Positions 1 through 7,890 of a DNA stretch of 13,991 bases are shown here, piece by piece; position 1 is the stretch's first letter, and every line of letters starts with the position of its first letter. The DNA is taken from contig RXOD01005448.1 of NCBI GenBank assembly GCA_005223375.1, positions 1-13,991 of the forward strand, written 5' to 3'. This stretch comes from Amoebophrya sp. AT5.2 (lineage: Eukaryota > Sar > Dinophyceae > Syndiniales > Amoebophryaceae). Made by a program: the position numbers and the translations under genes. The notes beneath the pieces are model-generated. The model saw only the letters and a program-made list of their open reading frames with translations, was not told the DNA's origin and ran no database searches.

Positions 1-23
1 CTTACCACCTGGTCTCTCCATAG

Positions 24-1238
24 TGTACGGCGACCTCAGCTTCGACGAAAACCGGCGCGTGCACGAGAACGACCAGATGCTGCCGACAAACCCTTACAGT
101 GCGAGCAAGGCGGCGGCGGAGTGCCTGGTTCGGGGATTCTCCTTCTCCTTCCGACTCCCGAGCATTGTCGTCAGGTAAGTACTATTGTTTGGCTTTGGTA
201 TGCTAGACCTAGGAAGAATCTGCGATGGTTTCCATCCACTTCTTCGGTCGTGTGCATTTCATATTCATCCGCAGGCGGGCCGAAAAAAATGAAATGAGTA
301 TGAGAAAGAGAATGGCATCAATCAAACCAATCAATCGGTCAATCTCCTGAATCGATCACGACTCAATCGAATGAATCGATAACGATCCTCCAGGCCCAAC
401 AACGTGTTCGGTCCTCGGCAGTGGCCCGAAAAGCTGATCCCCAAGTCCATCGCCATCTTCAACCAGAACCGCGCTTTCCCCGTGCACGGGGACGGGAAGA
501 ACACGCGGTCGTTTCTCTTCGTTGACGACGTGATCAACGCATTCGACGTGATCATGCGCAAGGGCGAGTTGTTTCAGACGTACAACATCTCGCAGCCGCA
601 GGAACGGAGCAATTTGGACGTGCTAAAATCCGTGCTGCACGCCATGGGGAAGGTGGGTGAGGACGGAGAGCCGGTCTCGGAAACAGACCCGAAGTGGTTC
701 GAATACGTGAAGGACCGGGCGTTCAACGACAAGAGTTACCTGACGACAAGCTCGAAATTGGAGGCACTGGGCTGGCGAGTAGAAACAAGCTGGGAAGACG
801 GGATCAAAAAAACTGTGGACTGGTACTAGTTCGGGCTACGAACAACAAGATTGAAAAAATAAAGTTTTTAGACCGCCGCTACTAGTGATGGTGCATTGAT
901 GTGGCCGCGCACGCGTCGTGTCGTGTAGTTTTGCAAATTAATCTTCGACCGGCCGCTGCTCTATACCAGTTCACCATACTAGTTTTTTGGGAAGAACGGA
1001 AACACTGGGATTCAGGTACCTTGCAAACCCGTCACATTTCGGCGACGTCGGCGACGCGCTGCAGGCACACTATGCCGTGCTGACGAAGCACTTGGAAATT
1101 GGGTTGGGGGGCGGGAGCGGCTCAGAGCTACGGGGAGACAACAGCCCGACGCCAAAATCCGTGGCGTCCAAAGACCAACTGGACAAAGTGTCGGAACTCG
1201 CGCACTTCAGAACCTTTGCAGAAGGCAAAAAGTTCTAG
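24..1238 (+). CDS. Nucleotide-sugar 4,6-dehydratase (dTDP/UDP-glucose 4,6-dehydratase family), 5'-partial, three exons
   Basis: Cytosolic NAD-dependent extended SDR enzyme; this family converts dTDP- or UDP-glucose to the 4-keto-6-deoxy sugar, the first step to rhamnose-type sugars. Exons read as 24-174, 394-822 and 1016-1238. The first exon starts at a VYGD motif, just after a pyrimidine-rich tract ending in AG (22-23), and holds the catalytic YxxxK as YSASK (Tyr codon 95-97, Lys codon 107-109). The second continues RPNNVFGPRQWPEKLIPK, typical of the family after the active site, then FNDKSYLTTSSKLEALGW and WEDGIKKTVDW. The third begins YLANPSHFGD and ends with a less conserved tail, EGKKF then TAG. 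The N-terminal Rossmann half (GxxGxxG) lies upstream of the window. Both joins keep frame with split codons (AG|G Arg; TG|G Trp). The family is certain; TDP versus UDP substrate (animal TGDS-like versus plant RHM-like) cannot be decided here. Confidence 0.9.
175..393 (+). other. Intron (GT-AG) in the 4,6-dehydratase gene
   Basis: This 219-nt intron has a strong donor, CAG|GTAAGT, and the acceptor ATCCTCCAG|G. Removing it joins AG to G to give an Arg codon and restores the conserved VVRPNNVFGP reading. The intron is AT-richer than the exons. It carries two copies of TGAATCGAT (348-356, 372-380) and several CAATC units near its 3' end. A small hairpin (GATGG/CCATC) also occurs in it. CAGG is repeated at both junctions, which ordinary splice consensus alone can explain. 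Confidence 0.9.
823..1015 (+). other. Intron (GT-AG, flanked by GGTAC direct repeats) in the 4,6-dehydratase gene
   Basis: This 193-nt intron has donor ACTG|GTACTA and acceptor GGATTCAG|GTACC. Splicing rebuilds Trp (TG|G) and gives DWYLANPSHFGD, a natural continuation of this enzyme family past the KKTVDWY segment. If retained, translation stops at TAG 827-829 immediately after DWY, so the gene looks deceptively complete without the third exon. The sequence GGTAC lies at both edges (822-826 and 1015-1019), so several cut positions give the same mRNA. The donor is weak compared with the first intron's GTAAGT. Confidence 0.8.
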
Positions 1239-1293
1239 CGGCTAGCCTTGATGACCAGCAAGACGAAAATGAATCTTCACAGCGAATGAGATG

Positions 1294-1322
1294 AATAAAA
1301 AAATTAAAATTGCGATAATAAA
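1294..1322 (+). promoter_or_regulatory. Candidate polyadenylation signals of the 4,6-dehydratase gene
   Basis: Two AATAAA hexamers (1294-1299 and 1317-1322) lie 55 to 80 nt after the TAG stop, in an A-rich stretch. They match the metazoan/plant poly(A) consensus. Whether this organism uses AATAAA is unknown. Confidence 0.4.
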
Positions 1323-1520
1323 ACTCATCTGAATGCAGGCTTCTCGTCGTCATGTTCTTCAATGCGGTGTGTTCATTCAATTTTAAATTTCGTCAGGATC
1401 TTTGATAAGGAACGAAGATCGATCCCCCACAGATCAATCATCGCCCGGTGGAATACTTAGTTCGGGATGCGAAGAAGTAGATTTGATAGGCTCCGCCCGA
1501 CTTCGACTTCTCGTTCTCGT

Positions 1521-1548
1521 CGTACAGTTCTTGTACGCCTAGGCCTAG
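1521..1548. repeat. Adjacent small hairpin and palindrome
   Basis: CGTACA (1521-1526) pairs with TGTACG (1532-1537) across a 5-nt loop. It is followed at once by the 10-bp perfect palindrome CTAGGCCTAG (1539-1548). Such a pair could arise by chance in this length of DNA; no function is assigned. Confidence 0.4.
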
Positions 1549-1719
1549 CCCTTCTCGTTCACTTTTTTCTCGTCGCTCATCATCTACCGGCATCGTGACA
1601 TCTGCAGGCATCGTGTGGGCCTGCTTTGATGACCTGACGCGTCGGCTGTAGTCGAACCATTTCGTACCGGACCGCTCACCCTGTACCCCTCCTAGATGCA
1701 CTTCGTACTCCTGATCCTA

Positions 1720-1754
1720 CAGGTACAAGTGCAGATTTTGATTTCTTGAACCTG
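1720..1754. repeat. Imperfect inverted repeat
   Basis: CAGGTACAAG (1720-1729) and CTTGAACCTG (1745-1754) pair at 9 of 10 positions around a 15-nt spacer. It lies in the spacer before the long ORF. No known element is recognised. Confidence 0.3.
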
Positions 1755-2017
1755 TACTTACGACCCATTGATTTAGAGGTACTTATCTTGTTCTCTGTCA
1801 ATCTTCATGAATCGATCCTGCTATCATATAGCGCCGCCTGCGCTTGCTGCCGACGTAGTTGTGATAGGTATGTTAATGTTTGCAAAATGAAAAAAGTGTT
1901 CTCATCCATAGTTTTAGAAACGATGCGCACGCGACAACTCATCAATCGTCACCGCGCGGGGGCCGCGGCCCTCTACTAGATCTAGAAGTCGTGCTGCTGG
2001 CGCTGGGGCAAAGGTGA

Positions 2018-2326
2018 ATGGGAAGTGTACTGATGTTGAAGCGACTGCTGTTCCTTGGAGCCGCCGCCGGGGGCAGTGGCTGTGGCACTTTGATTCTTGC
2101 CGATGGAGTTCGTGTTGTGCCCACGAACATCTACACCACTCCCGGACTTCCTGCATCCGCGTCGTCCTCAAGACCACCAAATCGGCAAGAGCGGAGACCA
2201 GGACCCGCGACGGGCTCCAGGCCTGCGCCGGGACTGCAAGTGGCTGGTACTGCTAGATTCTACGAAGATGATGAACTAAAAACAGTACGACCACGTGGAC
2301 ACTCACACTGCCAGTGGTACTACTGA
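2018..2326 (+). CDS. Small ORF in frame with the long ORF; possible 5' exon or separate short protein
   Basis: A 102-codon ORF starts at ATG 2018, directly after an in-frame TGA (2015-2017), and ends at TGA 2324-2326. The product begins MGSVLMLKRLLFLGAAAGG, with a hydrophobic stretch that could act as a signal peptide, then turns Pro/Arg/Ser-rich. No family is recognised. It is in the same frame as the 1466-codon ORF that begins 63 nt later, so a frame-preserving intron removing TGA 2324 would join the two. One candidate runs from GT at 2247 to AG at 2366 (120 nt, donor CTG|GTACTG, acceptor CCAACAG|ATG), resembling the GTACTA donor of the dehydratase intron. Other pairs also keep frame, so none is established. 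The alternative is that this is untranslated leader and the ORF is chance. Confidence 0.3.
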   Translation: MGSVLMLKRLLFLGAAAGGSGCGTLILADGVRVVPTNIYTTPGLPASASSSRPPNRQERRPGPATGSRPAPGLQVAGTARFYEDDELKTVRPRGHSHCQWYY

Positions 2327-2389
2327 TGCTGGAGTTCATGTTCTGAACGAAGAAAGATACCAACAGATGATGAACATGAACATGAAGCG

Positions 2390-5300
2390 ATGAATTTTAT
2401 TGAATTTACTTCTGCCACGATATCAACAGCCAGCGTCGTTTTAAACTCGGGGGCTCAGCGTCAGCCGGCGTCTACTGGAGGAGGCGGCACGTCGGCGGGG
2501 GGAAGCGGAACCGGAACGCCCTCATCTCTGGAACTAAGGGGCTTCAATCGCACAGTGTCCGGCAGTCCCTCTTTCAGCGTCGACGTCGCGGGAGAGCGAG
2601 AAGTAGGCAGTAGCGCAGGCGCGTCGATACCCAAACTTCCGACGCTAGCATCCCGCCAGCGGAGCCAGAGTCGCGGCAGCAGCAATGCGGGAGCACCGGC
2701 ACCAGAAGGGATTCCCTGCGCGGCTAGCTCCGGCGGATTCAGCATGGGGTCTGCTCTTGCTCATCATGTCCCTGGCGCGGTCGCATCGAGCGATGGCAGG
2801 TCTTCACCAAGCTCGGTGGCAGAAAGCAGTAGTCGCACGCACACGACCTCCCTGCAAAATCAAAGTCTTGTCCACCAGAGCCCTTCAGTGAGCGCAGAAC
2901 TCGGCCAGCAGTTGGATCACCAATTTCTCCCCGGGGGCGCGGACTTGCAAGAACTGCGGCGCCCCGGCACTTCTACTTCAGGGACAAATTCTGGTCGAAG
3001 CGGAGGTGCGGCGCACGCGTGGGCCAGCTTCATTTCGCAGAAGAATCTGCCGGACGAGCGGGCTACCCGCGCTGCCACTGCTGCATCCCATCATCACCAA
3101 CCACTCGCACCGCAGTCGGCGCTAATACCGCGACCAACACCAGCAGCAGCAGCAGCATCATTTTCACGAGCTGCTGGCACCGTGGCACGGCCTGAAACCT
3201 CCACTGAAGAACACGACCCCCCGCAATCCCAATGGCAATCGGATAATTCCTACTTGGACAGCCAGATAACAGGCACGGACCTGGAGACCGGCGCGCGGCC
3301 TGCCTGCGTAACCATATCGTCGGATCTAGACGTTCTGGCCAGGAGTCAGGTAATTGTGCCCGAGGTGGGGGATACCTACATCACGGGAGCATCGCCCGAA
3401 CAACAAGGTGGGACCACGCCTGCTCCTCGCCACGAGAGCTTGCCGGTGAAGGCGATCCCGGTAGGGGGTTCCAACTCCGACTCCAACGCAGGAGCGACAC
3501 CTTTCCCCGGTAGCGTGCCGCCCCTAGAAATTAACGCTGCAAACGAGACCGCGCTTCCGTGGACGATAGTGATGACGCCGGGTAGCGTGCCGCTATGCCC
3601 GATGGGCACGTCTCGCGGACGGGGAGCAGCAGCAGACTTCGGCGATCTCACGCAAGGGTTACTCAGCGAAGACGAAGACGAGGAAGGTGATAGGGGCTGC
3701 GAGGATTCTGTGCCGCCCGGGTACCAGTTTGAGGTGCGGCGACGAGAGGGCCGGGGAGGTGTAGGTGCGTCCGAGGCACAGTTCGTGCACCAACAAGCGA
3801 ATGCGCAGCAACTGCCGCCTCCGCCCGCCGAACTAGAAACAGCGGCAGAACCAGTAGAAGATCCGCACTTACTGCCTCTGCCTTTGGACCCGCGTTCCTG
3901 GCCCGGCGGAGCGGCAGTAGAGAGAACACCCTCGAGGCGAGAGCGAGAGGGAAGGAGACCGCAGGAACAGTCGCGCGGCACGTCGAGTAGCTTACCCGCC
4001 TTACCGCGGATCATCTATGGGGCGGGGGCAGGAGCAGGGGCCCTTCCGGGCCGAGGAAGCGCGCCTCGGGAGCCAGTCTCGCCGCCGAGGCCGAGGGCGA
4101 TTGCAGGGGGGTTCCCTCTGTTTGTGTATGATGGCGCGGGCGCAGAGGGAGGGCCTGGTGACGCGACAGTCGTTCCACCGCAGGCTCCAGCACACGAGCC
4201 GCATCCAGCGTTTGTTCCGCTACCCCCTCGTTCTCAGCAAGGACAAGAAGCAGGTGGGACTAATCCCAAGCCCGCCAACGCAGTACCAATGGCAGTAGCC
4301 GAGGGCCCTCCTGCGTTTGTTGGTCGCAATATGTCAGCGCATCCGGCCGTAGATGAGCTACTCAGGGACAGGGACCAGACCGCGACCCCGATCTACGATC
4401 CCTTGCAGATGAGCTCTGCGGGAATTAAGCGGTTCGGCGGGGGTACGCACGCACGCCAGCGCTCTGCGGCGTCGTCGTCCTCAATGGCTTCGAGCGCGGC
4501 GCTGCTGCAGATCATGGCATCCCAGGCCCAATTGCAGCAGGCGTCTCCCGTCACCGGAACAACGATCACGCCGCCCACAGGTGCAGCGACGCCGGCGCCC
4601 TTTCAGCTTGGACTAGCCGCAACGTCGTCGCAGGGCAGCTTGCAGCCGTTTCGCCCATCGTCCTCCCCGACCCCGCCCATCGACGAGGAGCAGCAAGGAG
4701 GAAGTCAGTCGCCCGCCACTTCGGGTGGCCCGCAGATCATGATGCCGACGCCATGCTATCGATCATATCCTGCTGCGCAAATTCTTGTTCCGCAGGATGC
4801 TCCTCCGGACCGGCAGGAGCAGCAGCCAACTTACACAGGAACCACCACAACGGCGTCAGTGACGTGGCCTCCACCCGCTCCAGCGACCGACACAGCGTAC
4901 GACTCACAGCAGCACTTCTTGAATGATCGACCCGATAATTTGCACGAAGATGTCAATGTTCGACAGTACGCGAAATCGTCGTCCGGCCGATTTGGGCGAC
5001 CCGTACAAAATGATGCGCGTCGAGGAGCAGGAAATCCAGACGACCGCGACTTCTGGGCCGCCCTGTCCCTCTCCCACGGTCCACCCGAAAAAGAAGCGTG
5101 GCACGACACGGCGTTCACGTTCTCGACACCCGAGAGCAGGCGCGGCACCCCCGGCAGCCCTAGTGGAGGTGATCGCTGCCACGCGGACGCGTCCTCTCGC
5201 GGAGATTCGCGCGGAGAGAGCGGCGAGCGGATTTCAGCGGAGCACTTCAACAAACGAGAGTGTTCGCGCGGCAGCGGTTGCGCTGGTGGGCACGGCTCGC

Positions 5301-6790
5301 CGGGGTCGCCAATTCACGCTGGTCGTGTTGGTAGGGGGCGATCTTCCGCATCTGAGGTTGGCACAGCCGTGGAGCAGACGGGTATATTGGCAAAACGGCC
5401 GGCAAACAGGGGCGGAGCCGGGCTCGTAGTCGGAACATCACGCGGTACTGCGATTGGTGCCCCTGTAGTCGCGAGCAGCTCTCATCCACCAGGACATGAA
5501 ACTTATTTTGGTTTCGGCGGGGCCGGGGCGGCTTCTCCTTCGCCTTCCGACCGCGACCCCAAGCTTTCGCAACAATTACAGCAGCCGATCCCGCAGCGGA
5601 CCCGTGGCGGGGGGGGTAGTAACGACGAGGAGAGTGTTGAGAGACAGAGACAGCGTCAGCCTCAGTTCTCGAACTCTGATGGGACGTTGAAGGACTTGGC
5701 GCTCCGGGATACCCTGCCGTCCGCCGACCCCCGTGGTCCACAGCGCCTCCACCCCCTGTTCACAGCGGATAGGAGTGGCCGACCGTCGACTGACCTTGGC
5801 GAACGGGCGGGGAGGGCATCCTCGGACGTCGATGCTGAGCATCCGCAGCGCCACTGTTTCAGTGCACCTTCCTCGTTCCCGGAACAGCTTCAGGAAGGAA
5901 GAGAGCGACAGGAACGCGAACGGGTACGCGCTGGGAAGCGGCCGTCGAGAGGACGAGAGCTGCACCTGTCGCCAGAAGCAGGCGCAAGGGCGGTATTGGA
6001 TGAGGCGCAGCACTTCGGCGGCTTCGGGCCAGGAGAAAGCAGCGACACCGAGCTAAGTCGAACCTTGCAAGACCTCCTGCTTGCCGGCGGGGTCCCCGCT
6101 GCGACACTGGACGTTGCCTCCATGAATCCAAGAAATGCAGCAAATCTTGCCGCCGATGCGCGCGTACGAGTAGAGGCGGAACTCTCATCGCAACGGATCC
6201 ACAGCCAGACGCTGCCCACCCCCGCCGTGCCGTCCGTAGCATCGCCGCCGCGACTCTCTAGCGCGTCACTCGCGGCCGCCTCCTCTTCAGAGCTCTACGA
6301 CGACCGCACTGCCTCCGGCGCATTTCCCTGGCACCTCAAGCTCGGGCCTCATGCTCCGGGCAACAAGAACGCGGCTCCGTTTTTCTGCACCAGCGGTCCG
6401 TGGGGCCTCGGGGAGCCCATGCGCCCGGCATCGCCGGCATCGAACTGTGGTGACGATGAAGATCAACAGCGGCACCGGCCAGCGTTGATACCGGACAGCC
6501 TTTCGCGGTCGGCCACGCTCGAGGTGTTGAGAAACGCGGTCGTGGACACTGAGAATCACCTTCACTTTGATGTTTCCGCCGGAAAACATCTCGGGTCAAG
6601 AAGTGATAGCCGGGACCGGGACGACGAGGCCAGTAGAAACAGCAAATCGAGCGCCTCCTCCTGCGCGGCAACGATTGGGGACCGAGAGGACCCGCTCTCT
6701 GCAGCCACGTCGTGTGCGGGATCCACGAATACTGATCACCAACTATACGAAGAATACATGGGGTCCACGTCCATGTCCACTTCTACTTGA
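2390..6790 (+). CDS. Very long low-complexity protein (1466 aa), unknown function
   Basis: A single uninterrupted 1466-codon frame; no antisense or alternative frame in the interval exceeds 212 codons, so it is very probably coding. ATG 2390 is the first ATG after the in-frame TGA at 2324, but a true start further 5' via splicing is possible. The protein is dominated by Ser, Gly, Ala, Pro, Arg and Gln. It has an alanine run from a (GCA)n microsatellite near 3141-3156 and an acidic cluster LLSEDEDEEGD (about residues 424-434). Two PGSVP segments are encoded by a 13-nt direct repeat. There are also many RxxS/SP-type sites. A less disordered patch lies near residues 1220-1260, containing SRTLQDLLLAGGVPAATLDV, which could form helix. 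No signal peptide, membrane span, catalytic motif or zinc-binding pattern was found. It may be a scaffold or regulatory protein, but composition alone does not show this. Confidence 0.75.
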   Translation: MNFIEFTSATISTASVVLNSGAQRQPASTGGGGTSAGGSGTGTPSSLELRGFNRTVSGSPSFSVDVAGEREVGSSAGASIPKLPTLASRQRSQSRGSSNAGAPAPEGIPCAASSGGFSMGSALAHHVPGAVASSDGRSSPSSVAESSSRTHTTSLQNQSLVHQSPSVSAELGQQLDHQFLPGGADLQELRRPGTSTSGTNSGRSGGAAHAWASFISQKNLPDERATRAATAASHHHQPLAPQSALIPRPTPAAAAASFSRAAGTVARPETSTEEHDPPQSQWQSDNSYLDSQITGTDLETGARPACVTISSDLDVLARSQVIVPEVGDTYITGASPEQQGGTTPAPRHESLPVKAIPVGGSNSDSNAGATPFPGSVPPLEINAANETALPWTIVMTPGSVPLCPMGTSRGRGAAADFGDLTQGLLSEDEDEEGDRGCEDSVPPGYQFEVRRREGRGGVGASEAQFVHQQANAQQLPPPPAELETAAEPVEDPHLLPLPLDPRSWPGGAAVERTPSRREREGRRPQEQSRGTSSSLPALPRIIYGAGAGAGALPGRGSAPREPVSPPRPRAIAGGFPLFVYDGAGAEGGPGDATVVPPQAPAHEPHPAFVPLPPRSQQGQEAGGTNPKPANAVPMAVAEGPPAFVGRNMSAHPAVDELLRDRDQTATPIYDPLQMSSAGIKRFGGGTHARQRSAASSSSMASSAALLQIMASQAQLQQASPVTGTTITPPTGAATPAPFQLGLAATSSQGSLQPFRPSSSPTPPIDEEQQGGSQSPATSGGPQIMMPTPCYRSYPAAQILVPQDAPPDRQEQQPTYTGTTTTASVTWPPPAPATDTAYDSQQHFLNDRPDNLHEDVNVRQYAKSSSGRFGRPVQNDARRGAGNPDDRDFWAALSLSHGPPEKEAWHDTAFTFSTPESRRGTPGSPSGGDRCHADASSRGDSRGESGERISAEHFNKRECSRGSGCAGGHGSPGSPIHAGRVGRGRSSASEVGTAVEQTGILAKRPANRGGAGLVVGTSRGTAIGAPVVASSSHPPGHETYFGFGGAGAASPSPSDRDPKLSQQLQQPIPQRTRGGGGSNDEESVERQRQRQPQFSNSDGTLKDLALRDTLPSADPRGPQRLHPLFTADRSGRPSTDLGERAGRASSDVDAEHPQRHCFSAPSSFPEQLQEGRERQERERVRAGKRPSRGRELHLSPEAGARAVLDEAQHFGGFGPGESSDTELSRTLQDLLLAGGVPAATLDVASMNPRNAANLAADARVRVEAELSSQRIHSQTLPTPAVPSVASPPRLSSASLAAASSSELYDDRTASGAFPWHLKLGPHAPGNKNAAPFFCTSGPWGLGEPMRPASPASNCGDDEDQQRHRPALIPDSLSRSATLEVLRNAVVDTENHLHFDVSAGKHLGSRSDSRDRDDEASRNSKSSASSCAATIGDREDPLSAATSCAGSTNTDHQLYEEYMGSTSMSTST
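3509..3593 (+). repeat. Dispersed 13-nt direct repeat within the long ORF
   Basis: GGTAGCGTGCCGC occurs at 3509-3521 and 3581-3593, encoding PGSVP both times. The spacing of 72 nt is a multiple of three. This looks like a small internal duplication in a low-complexity protein. Confidence 0.5.
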
Positions 6791-7890
6791 GAACACAGTG
6801 TTGAGTTGATGTATTCTTTCAAGAGTGATGTCGTCTTCCTGCAAAACCAGGAAAGTCGCACGGTGCGCCTAATAATGACCAGAACTTGCGCTGATGGCTT
6901 TTTTAAAAAGTATACAGCGCATCCAAAATGCATTGAGCACACATGATACGCGCAGGCCCAGACAATTGATTCATTGAACGCAGATATTTAGGCACGAAGC
7001 GCGCCACATAAATTGAGTTCACAATCTATCACATCCTGCTGCGTTGACGAATTTTCTAAAATTTCTTTGAGTTATGAATGATGTGCGCAGCGATTCTTGC
7101 GGTCCCAAAGAGGGCCCCGCGCTAGCGCTAGACCATACACAGGAGGTGGAGGTTCCCGTGCAAACATCCGCAAGACGAACTGCTTGTCATGCTTGCTGCA
7201 GGTGCTGTCATTAGTACCGCTCTACTACTGACTTCAAGGGCTGCGCCATATGGTAAAAAAAAAACAACATGAACAGCCGTGACAGTACGCATCAGCGAGC
7301 CATCGCCGACGGGGACGGCGACGAAGGCCAATAGATGCGTGCTGGTTGGAAAGCATTTCGAAGGCGAACCAAGCCGAGTTCGCGTTGTAGTTGTTCATCG
7401 TAAAATTTAAATAAACGACAAAATATCGAGATCGCGCGATAGTTAGACCTACCTTCATGCTCGTTGCGCATGTCGTGGCGCTGCATCGAAAAATGCCGCG
7501 GATACATTATGAAATATGTGTAGCGCCGCGATTAAGTAGATCGATTGATAAGAAAAGGAAGTAAGATCAGAAATATCGCCGTACGTCCCGTCTGCTTTTG
7601 TCCATGTCCTGCGCCGGTAGGGGCAGTTGTAATTGATCGGCTTCGCTGAGACCTTCATCTTGAAAGCTATCTTCCGATCTACTCGATCCCCCAGAAATTC
7701 CAATTCGTTTGTATACGATTCGCAGCACCGTCGCGGCCGACGTCGACAAGAACAAGAGTAGTGCTTTGATCTTCATTTAGATGATATTGATCTTTCATTT
7801 TACGTATCTCGTAGCTTCGGACTACGACAATTGATGACTGACGAAGGCCGCTGGTAGTGCTCATGCGGCGAAGTAGGTAGAAGAGCTGCA
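6791..7890. other. Intergenic spacer, no gene recognised
   Basis: About 1.1 kb, less G+C-rich than the ORFs. It contains an A9 run near 7257-7265, an AATAAA (7410-7415) far from any stop codon, and the 10-bp palindrome GCGCTAGCGC (7119-7128). Several minus-strand ORFs of 60 to 82 codons overlap one another between 7128 and 7891, but none resembles a known protein. The 3' UTR of the 1466-codon gene and the 5' region of the cold-shock/SpoU gene presumably lie here. No tRNA, rRNA or snRNA signature was found by eye. Confidence 0.5.

Larger units (their letters stand above)
1239..2017. other. Intergenic spacer, no gene recognised
   Basis: No ORF here looks like a conserved protein on either strand. 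The stretch holds the presumed 3' UTR of the upstream gene, pyrimidine-rich TTCTCGTC-type runs on the plus strand, a third copy of TGAATCGAT (1808-1816) and a few inverted repeats. It probably also contains the promoter and 5' UTR, or undetected 5' exons, of the next gene. I see no TATA box or other core promoter element I would defend. Confidence 0.5.

Noticed and set aside
404..829. Dehydratase fragment as a complete 141-aa gene starting at GTG 404
   Set aside because: The GTG is an internal Val codon of NNVFGP. The upstream exon joins exactly in frame through a GT-AG intron, and the downstream exon continues the family sequence.
987..1238. Independent 83-aa ORF starting at 987
   Set aside because: The first ten residues are intronic. 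From 1016 on, it is the third exon of the dehydratase.
1438..1701. Minus-strand 87-aa ORF in the first spacer
   Set aside because: No recognisable family, charged low-complexity composition, and no supporting signals.
3376..4014. 212-codon minus-strand ORF
   Set aside because: Antisense to the 1466-codon frame in sequence with few stop codons in any frame; its Ser/Gly/Arg-rich product mirrors the sense composition.
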